Below, in pieces: positions 51,649-59,098 of a stretch of DNA of 64,000 nt. The translations under genes and the position numbers were made by a program. The DNA is taken from positions 682,001 to 746,000 of the forward strand of contig NZ_CANMSS010000001.1 in the NCBI RefSeq assembly GCF_947500695.1, read 5' to 3'. Source of the stretch: an uncultured Pseudoteredinibacter sp. Its GTDB lineage: Bacteria > Pseudomonadota > Gammaproteobacteria > Pseudomonadales > Cellvibrionaceae. Numbering within the stretch: the stretch's first letter is position 1; each line of letters begins with the position of its first letter. The notes under the pieces are model-generated. The model was given only the letters and a program-made list of their open reading frames with translations. It ran no database searches and was not told where the DNA came from.

Positions 51649-52772
51649 TGGGATATGAACGTCTGAGGAAAGCCACCTTCAAAAATCTTCATATTTATAT
51701 TAGCCCTACCAGATAACTTTCCTTCCACATTTACGCCTTCCACTTTCCCTTTGAATGAGGACGAAAAGTCATCCTTAAAGGGCACAGTTATGACGCTCAG
51801 AGGCATATCTGCCCTGGACTCGCTAGACTGGGATTCAATGTACTGAAGACCTCCGACATTTACCTCCCCTTCTGTTAATAGCTCAAGCGGTTCTGCTGGT
51901 TCAATATCAAGTAGAACCTCGTCACCCAGATCGCTTACAAACAATACGCGCGAGTAACTTATTCTACGGGCATGGTATTCAACTACTATGTCACCAGGCA
52001 TAAACTCAATATTCAAACCCGTCTTTCGAACTTTTATGTCTAAGTCAGTCTTTGAGTACGTTAGGTTGAGTTTGATTAAGTCACGAATAACCAGATCAGG
52101 CAAAATATCAACCCCTATATTCTGCTCCATAGTGTTTATTTCCAAAGGTCCAGCAGGCGCTGAAGTATTCCCTGCTTCATCCCGGGCTACTAAGTAAATA
52201 TAGTACCTGCTTCTTTCGGAAAGCCCCTCTATCCTCCCACGCTCTTCACCCTTGTATACCTCATGAGGAAGGTCTGAAAAATCGCTCTCATTAGGGTCAT
52301 TTGAGCGATAAAGTAGATAGTCGATATTCTCATGAGTCGACTTATTGTCTGTAGTTGTGTCCCAGGATACTGAGGCCGATACACCTGAAACCAAGAATGA
52401 AGTTATTAAGGGTGTTTCAGGGGCTACGGTGTCTGAGTTCACCTCAATAAATATTGTTTTCTCAGTTTTTCCATGCTTGTTACTCACAGTAAACGTAAAT
52501 TCCCCAGATCGAACTGGCTGCAAGATAATTTGTCCTCGCCGTGTTTTTCGTGGTCTTTTTTTACCTGTGTACCTCTTTTTATGTTCCGGACCAGTGACAA
52601 CGATAAAGTTGGACGCATTCTTTGATCTCCAATTGACCTGCACCTTACCCCCAAGCTCAATTGAAGTGTTAGAAACCTTTAGTTTCAATTTGGGAGTATC
52701 ACCAGTCGCATGTATCGACGCAGCCGAAAGTACTGCTATAACTATAATAAAAAATTTACCACTCAATCTCAT
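51627..52772 (-). CDS. Secreted fibronectin type III protein, N-terminal part
   Basis: This 381-residue frame has a signal peptide (KFFIIVIAVLSAASIHA). An Ig-like beta segment follows, then a fibronectin type III domain at about residues 117-218 (ISWDT-like strands, SRYYIYLVARDEAGNTS and SAPAGP). The rest is Ser- and Glu-rich. It ends abruptly at a TAG shortly after a GGF motif, where the overlapping frame continues the likely protein. The role is unknown; surface adhesion or matrix binding is possible but not shown. Confidence 0.65.
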   Translation of the reverse strand: MRLSGKFFIIVIAVLSAASIHATGDTPKLKLKVSNTSIELGGKVQVNWRSKNASNFIVVTGPEHKKRYTGKKRPRKTRRGQIILQPVRSGEFTFTVSNKHGKTEKTIFIEVNSDTVAPETPLITSFLVSGVSASVSWDTTTDNKSTHENIDYLLYRSNDPNESDFSDLPHEVYKGEERGRIEGLSERSRYYIYLVARDEAGNTSAPAGPLEINTMEQNIGVDILPDLVIRDLIKLNLTYSKTDLDIKVRKTGLNIEFMPGDIVVEYHARRISYSRVLFVSDLGDEVLLDIEPAEPLELLTEGEVNVGGLQYIESQSSESRADMPLSVITVPFKDDFSSSFKGKVEGVNVEGKLSGRANINMKIFEGGFPQTFISQWTLVRS

Positions 52773-53099
52773 TTCTACTTCCCTCCAAAAACAATACGAC
52801 GCCGTGCTTACATAAACTACGACTGAGGGTTTTAAATGAAATAAGCCAAGCTAACTATTCGTCACGCAATATATAGAGCAATTGTAGGGTTCTTGAAAAT
52901 TTAATAGCGAGTACCAAGGTCGTTCACAACAAGATGGAAATGATGTCGAGACGAGCTTAAGGTATCAGAAATTTTGAGGATTATCGGCTAAGAGTCATAG
53001 TCCATTGTGGCTGGGATGGAAGTATTAACCGACCAATATGAGTGCCACTCCTCGTTAATAGGGTAAAGCCAGAGAATGTAATGAAATACGCAGGTTAAA

Positions 53100-53127
53100 T
53101 GGGGTGGCTGACGGGGATCGAACTCGT
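53100..53127 (-). other. tRNA-His 3'-end fragment, likely attachment site
   Basis: On the minus strand the 28 bases contain ACGAG, TTCGATC and CCCGT, a T-arm stem and loop with one mismatch, followed by CAGCCAC, C and CCA. The acceptor sequence CAGCCAC with C at position 73 is specific to tRNA-His. Neither the anticodon nor the D arm is present, so it is a 3' fragment. Such copies mark integrated elements at one end (att site). Confidence 0.65.
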
Positions 53128-53224
53128 TTCAGTATGTTTTAGGTGTTACCAAGTGCACTCTAACCCTCTGATTTTATTGGAATCGCCTCTTAATGACCAC
53201 TCGATTTCACTACGTTTTCGAAAA

Positions 53225-53246
53225 AAGTGGCGGCAAAGTGGCGGAA
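53225..53246 (+). repeat. Tandem AAGTGGCGG direct repeat
   Basis: Two copies of AAGTGGCGG, 11 bases apart (53225 and 53236), lie about 100 bases from the tRNA-His fragment. They could be arm-type integrase binding sites. No integrase gene is in the window. Confidence 0.5.
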
Positions 53247-53270
53247 AAATTACAACACTGAGTGTCCTAT

Positions 53271-54944
53271 TTAAACCCTGAATCTATTCCTCAACCCTAG
53301 GCCAGTCAGAAACAACAAAATAGATGATCCAAAACCTTGACCAACCCTTACAAGCGTATAGATGAAACTGCCTTTCAGACCAGGGTTTAATAATCCCAAG
53401 CTTTCCTTAGCCTGCCCTTTACTCAAGTATGGGAAGGCATTAGCTAACGAAAGATCCGCGGCCGGCTTTATCTTTTCTAAGGACCACCCAGAGTAATATA
53501 AGCCGCAGAGTAAAGTTAAAAAGCCGAGTGTTATTAACGGCCTTGCGACACTCCTGCCGTAATCACAAACTCCTGAATAAATCATATCCAATATAGAGTC
53601 TATTGCCCCTTGATGATGCCATCGTAGCGCCTTAAGCTCTGAAGCATGAAACTGAAGCGATAACTCTTTGTTGCGCGCCTGATCCGCCAAGTCCTTTAAC
53701 CTTCTAAATCTACCTGCTGACTGGTCACAAATCGCTACCCTTCTGTAAAAAGGCCCCCTTCTCTGCAGCTCCACATTAAAATTGTCCAACGAGAAATGAC
53801 CTTTTATATCGGTATTGCGAAAATCTATTGGACAACGGTAACTACCTTCTGCGACAAGTCCCTTCTCAAATTTCGCTGAGTTAAAGCTGATGGATCCTAG
53901 CAAAGGTGTCGGCTTTCTATGATGTCTATAAACAGATTCATCTACAGAGCTTGACACCTTAACTTCGGCACCAAATTCTGCTGACTCAAGGTATATGTTC
54001 CCACTGAAGCCGCTGATACCACTCAGAAACATTCGTCCAGCACACCTAACATATGAAAGATCTATTATTCCGTCCTGGAAGTACTTAGGCGCCAGTACAA
54101 GATCTCCTTCGCCAAAGGTGGCATTTTTAAATGAAAAGATTGGGGTATTAAGTTTGGCGCCGCTAAAATCAACACCGCCATCACCGAACTTAGCGTTGGA
54201 AAAGTCGATTCCTCCACCTTCAAACGTGGAGTCCACAAAATATACTCCTCCTTTTCCAAATAAGACATCACAAAAGAGAGTGTTGTTACGGCCAAATGAG
54301 CAATTCCTAAATTCAATTACACCATCGCCAAAGGCAGCCTCATAAAAATGAACCCCCGCTAAGCCAAAACAACTTCTAGAAAAATAGACCTCTCCATCCG
54401 CAAACGTTGTGTGACTAAAATCAACTAAGCCCTGACCATACTTGTTCCGGGAAAATGACTTATAATCTGCGTTAAATACGGCGCAGCTAAAACTGACCCC
54501 ACTTTCAAAAGTCAATTCACTAAAGACGAAATCTTCAACATCAAAGACAGCATTTTCAAAACTCACCCTCCCACTGCTAAATGTGGTATCGCTAAAAACA
54601 ACCTCTCTACCAATGAACTTTGAGCCAGAGAAGTCAACATCACCTTCACCAAAGGTTGCCTCACAAAATGAAACGTAATGACCTTCGAATTCCGCTCCCT
54701 TGAAGCTAACGTCACAAGGTGGAAAAGTAACGTAGTTAAAACTTATACCTCTCCCGTCAGGGCTAAACAACCCCTTATTTTCACCAAATCTATAATCCTC
54801 AAAATCAATTAGGTCATACCCTCCCTCTGCGAGCCACTGATTAAATTCATCGATGGTATAGACATTGCTCTCGGAAACAGCAAGCACGTATTTTTTAGAA
54901 AAAACTTCAGCAGTTAAAATATTTTTATATTTTCCTTTATTCAT
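53271..54944 (-). CDS. Pentapeptide-like repeat membrane protein, 12-residue period
   Basis: A 557-residue protein. Residues about 66-292 are made of some 19 repeats of 12 residues with the pattern xVxFxxAxFxxG (for example GVDFSGAKL and GIDFSNAKFGDG). This is related to pentapeptide repeats, two pentapeptides plus two residues per turn, and should form a beta-helix. The C-terminal part has at least two hydrophobic helices (near residues 470-490 and 530-550) and ends LRNRFRV, resembling channel-like pentapeptide proteins. Function is unknown. It lies just inside the putative element boundary. Confidence 0.75.
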   Translation of the reverse strand: MNKGKYKNILTAEVFSKKYVLAVSESNVYTIDEFNQWLAEGGYDLIDFEDYRFGENKGLFSPDGRGISFNYVTFPPCDVSFKGAEFEGHYVSFCEATFGEGDVDFSGSKFIGREVVFSDTTFSSGRVSFENAVFDVEDFVFSELTFESGVSFSCAVFNADYKSFSRNKYGQGLVDFSHTTFADGEVYFSRSCFGLAGVHFYEAAFGDGVIEFRNCSFGRNNTLFCDVLFGKGGVYFVDSTFEGGGIDFSNAKFGDGGVDFSGAKLNTPIFSFKNATFGEGDLVLAPKYFQDGIIDLSYVRCAGRMFLSGISGFSGNIYLESAEFGAEVKVSSSVDESVYRHHRKPTPLLGSISFNSAKFEKGLVAEGSYRCPIDFRNTDIKGHFSLDNFNVELQRRGPFYRRVAICDQSAGRFRRLKDLADQARNKELSLQFHASELKALRWHHQGAIDSILDMIYSGVCDYGRSVARPLITLGFLTLLCGLYYSGWSLEKIKPAADLSLANAFPYLSKGQAKESLGLLNPGLKGSFIYTLVRVGQGFGSSILLFLTGLGLRNRFRV

Positions 54945-55474
54945 GACAGGGCATTCCTTGGCGAATATTAGAAGAGGAGCTAGCTATAATACATTACCCA
55001 TCAGAAATATCCGAGATTGCTATAACAGCTCGAAACAACTGGCAGTTAATTTAAGTACATACCACTGGCCGCCAGCGATGAGCAAGCACATAAACACCCC
55101 AGCCCACTAACGCACCCTGGTTGTACTGGCCTTCTTTGAGGTATTGCCAGCGCTTCATTGGATCGTTACGTCAGTCATTAAAGATCAGGTTAACCAGCTC
55201 TGATTCTAGCGGGGTTCGGTTTTTATCGATAACGCCAGCTGGGTCGAAATGGGTATCAAAGCTCTCTACCCAATAGCATCACGGCTATGGGCATCGGCTT
55301 CGATATTCTTGAAATTGAACTTAAATAGTATCTGCATACTGTATATATAAACAGTCTCTAGTCATTTAGCTAGGGCAGCCTAATTGAAGAAATAGCGACC
55401 ACTCATGCGAAAGTGGTAGACTAGGCAGCTAATTTGACTGAATAACGAAAATAACTAAGCGGGCCATAGATTAA
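54945..55474. other. Intergenic region holding the decayed gene
   Basis: Between the repeat protein and the next gene only the degraded frame at 55051-55337 was seen. The remainder (55338-55474), with repeated TATATA, should hold the promoter of the gene at 55475, but no confident boxes were found. Confidence 0.4.
55051..55337 (-). pseudogene. Decayed small gene with frameshift and stop
   Basis: Read on the minus strand from an ATG at 55337, a frame of 23 codons ends at a TAG (55268). After a one-base shift, the neighbouring frame continues with GRVES-like sequence through FDTHFDPAGVIDKNRTPLES and NLIFND to an in-frame TGA (55173). It then runs as RNDPMKRWQYLKEGQYNQGA and GWGVYVLAHRW to a stop at 55051. 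A coding-like protein of about 95 residues with two lesions is therefore present. No family was recognised. Confidence 0.55.
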
Positions 55475-56161
55475 ATGTTCAATAAACCTGTTCATTCCAT
55501 CGCATTACTTCTAACTTTGTTCTTGAGCCAGGTCTCTATGGCTCAGGAAACTACTCTGACCGATAGAATTACTGGTCATGTAGCAACCGCAACAAATTCC
55601 TTAAACAACCAGACAGCAGGTCTAGGTGCCGGCAGGCAGATACTACACACACAAGTTTCGATTACTGCGCCAACAATAATCACCAGGGTTCAACAACTAA
55701 GTAGTATCTTGGCCACAACTGCAACCACTTTCGAGTATGCTATTCGTAACGTTGATGCGCCATACAGCTTAGTTGAAACCGGGTCGGCTACACTTACTAG
55801 TCGCTCTGTGTACACGGACGTTACAATTGCTGGCAACAACACAAACCTCGATGAATTTACACTCACAACATCACAGCTACCCCCTGGCACATATTACATG
55901 TCAGTGCATGCTTCAGATGGGAATAGTTACCAGTCTATTGCCAATTCGGGCGGCGCTGTTGGGCCTTTACTTGCTGAAAATGGTGGCGTACCGTTCCTAG
56001 CTGGTGCCAACTTTCATATGTATGTCTCCTTCTTCGGGACTGTAACCCCTACCTCAGCAACTGGCGTCCCATCACTTCCCCCATTGGGAATCTTGTTCCT
56101 AGGTGTCGCACTTGCCATAGTCGCTAGATTCGGTCTGAAAGTGCGTAGAGCTGCTATCTAA
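55475..56161 (+). CDS. Secreted protein with C-terminal sorting-like tail
   Basis: A 228-residue protein with a signal peptide (residues 1-23, ending SQVSMA). A beta-rich Thr/Ser-rich middle follows. The C-terminus has a tripartite tail: VPSLPPLG, a hydrophobic helix of about 18 residues, and a basic end (KVRRAAI). This resembles the IPTL-CTERM-type sorting signals processed by exosortase-like enzymes, although the exact family is not certain. No sorting enzyme is in the window. The protein is likely exposed on the cell surface; its function is unknown. Confidence 0.65.
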   Translation: MFNKPVHSIALLLTLFLSQVSMAQETTLTDRITGHVATATNSLNNQTAGLGAGRQILHTQVSITAPTIITRVQQLSSILATTATTFEYAIRNVDAPYSLVETGSATLTSRSVYTDVTIAGNNTNLDEFTLTTSQLPPGTYYMSVHASDGNSYQSIANSGGAVGPLLAENGGVPFLAGANFHMYVSFFGTVTPTSATGVPSLPPLGILFLGVALAIVARFGLKVRRAAI

Positions 56162-56315
56162 TCCTGAGTATGTAAACCAGCACCTGTGCGTTTACCAAAA
56201 CTCAGGAATACAGCTTATTAAAATGCGCCCGAACAATATTCATACAGGGTTAAGACAAAAGCACTAGAATAAGCGCTAATTTAAGGTCACTGCTTGCCGA
56301 GGTAGAACCACCCTT

Positions 56316-56376
56316 CTTTGTGCCCCCCTTTTCGCACAAAGTTGTTTATAGCCGCTGCCGCTCAGCGGCTCTTTTT
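56316..56376 (+). terminator. Hairpin plus intrinsic terminator
   Basis: A perfect 8-bp hairpin (CTTTGTGC/GCACAAAG, 56316-56341) is followed by a terminator (AGCCGCTG, 5-base loop, CAGCGGCT, C, five T; 56350-56376). It may end the gene at 55475 or be part of a short RNA. Confidence 0.7.
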
Positions 56377-56426
56377 ATCACTAACCTTGCAAATGCTGTA
56401 GCGTGATCTAATCTAATTTATGTGCC

Positions 56427-56483
56427 TCGTTGGTTAGACAACGAAAAACTTGAGCGTTCGCCGCCTATTTAGGCGGCTTTTTT
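56427..56483 (+). terminator. Second hairpin plus intrinsic terminator
   Basis: A 6-bp hairpin (TCGTTG/CAACGA, 56427-56444) is followed by a terminator (GCCGCC, loop TATTTA, GGCGGC, six T; 56460-56483). No protein gene precedes it, so it may belong to a short non-coding RNA. Confidence 0.6.
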
Positions 56484-56816
56484 ATGCTTCTCAGTTGGAC
56501 ACCCCAGCCCTTAGCGGCCGACACTATCCCTCCCAAAAGGTGGCCCTATCTATTGCAAGCAATAACCAAGCACTCAAATCAGTTCTTTTGGCTAGACCAA
56601 GCTTGTATTTAATTGGTAGTTGCTGCTTATGGAATATTCCCATAAAGAATTTAAGACATAACTGCGATATATGGCAAAGTAACGATGCTCAAGGAAGAGT
56701 TTTATTACCCGCCGAATTCTGCGCACCCTGCACAGTCCATTTAGAAGCCACTAAAACTAGTATTTGTTAGACCAAGTCTTTGATTAAGCAGGAATTTCTG
56801 CTATTACTTAAAGTAA

Positions 56817-56907
56817 TGCCAGCGAACGCTGGCACTAGGTTTACCCTACTCTGGTGTTGGAAAAGAACCCTAAGACCCTTTAGCCACCTTTACTTGGCGG
56901 CCTTTTT
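56817..56907 (+). terminator. Third hairpin plus imperfect terminator
   Basis: A perfect 8-bp hairpin (TGCCAGCG, AA loop, CGCTGGCA; 56817-56834) is followed 48 bases later by a stem (GCCACC/GGCGGC, one mismatch) and five T (56883-56907). Confidence 0.45.
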
Positions 56908-57032
56908 CATCCCTGTCACCCTACCCTTTTTGTCAGGTCAATAATCTCAATATAGATATAAACTGCAGGTATTTCAATCATTACACGGATCAGCCATTTT
57001 AATAGGTGGCGACCCGAAGGCCGCCACATACG

Positions 57033-57260
57033 CTAAAGCAATATAGATTGAAGATGAGCTATACGATACCTGGCGAAATCAGATAGCCGCTCGTAAATCC
57101 AGTGGGTTGGATCCAGTTCGGCCAACTCAAAAAACAGGCCGTTAGTAAGCATAACTATCTTGTCTTCAATAAATGATATGCACAGTATATCAAGTGTCCG
57201 TGACACAGCGCTGCTGTCACATTCATTGTCATTTTCAATATTTAACGCTATATTCCCCAT
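57033..57260 (-). CDS. Small hypothetical protein
   Basis: A 75-residue acidic frame with an ATG at 57260 and an AGGGA site about 9 bases upstream. It has no signal peptide, no recognisable family, and lies in otherwise non-coding DNA. A GTGGCG hairpin follows the stop. It might be real or a chance frame. Confidence 0.35.
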   Translation of the reverse strand: MGNIALNIENDNECDSSAVSRTLDILCISFIEDKIVMLTNGLFFELAELDPTHWIYERLSDFARYRIAHLQSILL

Positions 57261-57383
57261 GCTAATTATTCCCTAACTGTTAGGTCAACACTGGGCTTGG
57301 GGAAGTTGCCGCTTTCCTAAGCCCTACTACTTGTGCTTGAGTGGTTTAATAGATCATACAAGGTTTACAAGTTTCTGTTTTAC

Positions 57384-57632
57384 TCACCTCGACACGATGA
57401 TGGAATGCTGTTCAGAAACCAATCTAACCCCCTTTTCTATCCAAGACTGTATTTTTAACAGAAGCTCAGGAAACTTGCTGAAGTACCACAAGGGTTGATT
57501 TTTATTTCTTGGTTGCGTGCTCTGCTCATTCTTTCCCAACTGCAGCCAGCCATCAGTGATCGACTTGAATTTCTTAGTGCCGCCCTTGCTCGCCGAGCGC
57601 TCCAGTTTCAATCCAAAACCATAAGCAAACAA
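57384..57632 (-). CDS. Small hypothetical protein, weak support
   Basis: An 82-residue basic frame that begins with TTG. A GGAG site lies about 8 bases upstream. Its sequence (ITDGWLQLGKNEQ and QPLWYFSKFPELLLKIQSW) looks protein-like but no family was recognised. It may be a remnant. Confidence 0.25.
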   Translation of the reverse strand: MFAYGFGLKLERSASKGGTKKFKSITDGWLQLGKNEQSTQPRNKNQPLWYFSKFPELLLKIQSWIEKGVRLVSEQHSIIVSR

Positions 57633-57717
57633 TTTCCTTACTCCGAAGAAATATTTGTTCAGCGCTTGTCAAGGCGGAGCATAGCCTTAAGCGGGCACCT
57701 CTTAGAAAGTTCCAGTT

Positions 57718-57755
57718 AGTACGTCACTGCCCTTCCCAAAGGGTAGTGACGTACT
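57718..57755. repeat. 17-bp near-perfect hairpin
   Basis: AGTACGTCACTGCCCTT (57718-57734) pairs with the strand at 57739-57755 across a 4-base loop, with only one G-T pair. No T run follows on either strand, so it is not a standard terminator. It could be a mobile-element end or a structured RNA element. Confidence 0.6.
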
Positions 57756-58738
57756 GGGCAGCCCCTGAAATCCATGAGCTTAAGATAATTTCTCAGAGTT
57801 ATGGAAGAGTTTTTAAGAATTTTCATCGTCCGTTACTTATACTTTGTCTTAGTTTCTTTTCAATGTGTGGCTATTGCACTCTCAATAGCAAAACCGCTCA
57901 TTAGAGCAATCGAGCAAATCTCGCAACAGCGTAGGCAAGCTCATCACCAATAACATAGGAGAAACATCGAAACAGAGAACCCAATGAGTTAGGCAGACAA
58001 AAACTGCTCAACTGAAATACAAAAGGGGGTGGTGTCCCTTGCCTATATCCTTATCTACATTCGACAAGGAACCTTACTGCTCATATCAGTAAGGCTGGCA
58101 TCAACACTAACCAATGAATACAGCACCAGTTTTTAACCGTAATATCCGTGGGCAAACATTCGCCTGAATTACGATGAGGCCAGTCTATGTGCGAACACTA
58201 CGTTCAGACTGACCTATGAAACAATCTCAAACATTCAAGGCTCATGGGAAAACGTTTCGAAACGGTCGTACCAATGGCAAAACCTTTCTCAAAACCCACC
58301 CCGCTATACAGGCACATGGATACAGGAAGAACACCACACAATCGAACGCCATAAGATACCGTGAAAGCTCACATTATCCTTGACTCCACCGTATTAACCC
58401 AAAATGGATGCGTCAGTCTACCGTCAAAGAGTCGGTCTTTCGCTGCCACCGCTAGATATCATTTATCAACGTTACGCTCACGCTCAAAAGCGCTAAACGA
58501 GACAAGGAAATCCAGCCCCTGAGTAATAATCAGCTTACGCCCTAGAGCATGCATGCCTACAGATATCAAAAAGCAATGCAAAACCTTCATGTAAGGCGGA
58601 AAAGTTTTTCATCGATTATTAAACCAGTTTCGATAGCTTTAAAAACCCGCCAAAGACTCGCAGGTTTACTAATTAAAGGAGCTTTGGCAGGACGAGTAAT
58701 CTGGAGGTCAATCATCACAAACCTAATGAGGTTATCCC
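57756..58738. other. Non-coding region upstream of the peptide/ABC operon
   Basis: About 980 bases without a convincing gene. A perfect 12-base palindrome, CGTTTCGAAACG, lies at 58253-58264. A 66-residue frame at 58549-58749 overlaps the next gene and looks like noise. The promoter of the peptide operon must lie here but no confident boxes were assigned. Confidence 0.4.
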
Positions 58739-59062
58739 ATGAAGATTAATAAAACTCTACTTTCCACCCTATTACTATCAGGGCTTCTTGCAGGGCCCGT
58801 TGTTTCAGCCAATCAGGAAGATGTACTAAGCCTGGAAATGAACAAAAACCAAAAAAAAGAACAAACAGCAGACGAGCTTTTTCAATTGAAATCGGTATCG
58901 ATGCAATCTACAGAAGTGGATGTGCCGATTGGCTACCGCTGCGTATCCAACACCGACAGCAAGCGTCTGTGCCCCCCTGGTACTCATGCAGAGTTTGTAT
59001 ACCAAACATTTGAGGTAGAAGCCTGCTTCGGTGTTGGGGTTTTGTCTGTTTGCACTCGATAA
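58739..59062 (+). CDS. Small secreted four-cysteine protein
   Basis: A 107-residue protein with a clear Sec signal peptide (residues 1-24, ending PVVSA). The mature part of about 83 residues begins NQEDVLSLEM and is charged. Four Cys residues occur at 68, 78, 96 and 105, which could form two disulfides, and the chain ends SVCTR. A GAGG site lies upstream of the ATG. It is the first gene of an operon encoding a MacB-like permease, two lipoproteins, an adaptor and an ATPase. It is therefore a candidate exported peptide or substrate, but no bacteriocin family was recognised. Confidence 0.65.
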   Translation: MKINKTLLSTLLLSGLLAGPVVSANQEDVLSLEMNKNQKKEQTADELFQLKSVSMQSTEVDVPIGYRCVSNTDSKRLCPPGTHAEFVYQTFEVEACFGVGVLSVCTR

Positions 59063-59076
59063 AATACCGTGGTGAG

Positions 59077-59093
59077 AGGGTGCTTAGCACCCT
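59077..59093 (+). terminator. Attenuator-like hairpin between peptide gene and permease
   Basis: AGGGTGC pairs with GCACCCT across a 3-base TTA loop. It lies 14 bases past the peptide stop and just before the permease start, and could lower expression of the downstream genes or cover their ribosome binding site. The T run is short (TTTACT). Confidence 0.4.
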
Positions 59094-59098
59094 TTACT

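Larger units (their letters stand above)
52773..53270. other. Accessory intergenic region with tRNA-His fragment
   Basis: No protein gene was found. The region holds the tRNA-His 3' fragment at 53100-53127 and a direct repeat at 53225-53246, both listed separately. The rest is AT-rich with no clear pattern. Confidence 0.5.
56162..57032. other. Non-coding accessory stretch with tandem hairpin units
   Basis: 871 bases without a convincing gene. A 106-residue frame at 56450-56770 overlaps a terminator and lacks a good ribosome binding site. The three hairpin/terminator units above are the only structures identified. A further GTGGCG/CGCCAC hairpin lies at about 57006-57027, near the end of the next gene. 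Confidence 0.45.

Noticed and set aside
51640..51660. Programmed -1 frameshift between the two frames of the FN3 protein
   Set aside because: No slippery heptamer or downstream structure was seen, so a base change or sequence error is simpler.
56450..56770. 106-residue frame on the plus strand
   Set aside because: It begins inside a terminator stem, lacks a ribosome binding site and has no family; more likely chance.
58253..58264. Perfect 12-base palindrome CGTTTCGAAACG
   Set aside because: Short palindromes of this length are expected by chance; no linked gene or repeat was found.
58549..58749. 66-residue basic frame upstream of the four-Cys protein
   Set aside because: It overlaps the start of a better supported gene and has no ribosome binding site; Arg/Lys-rich chance frame.
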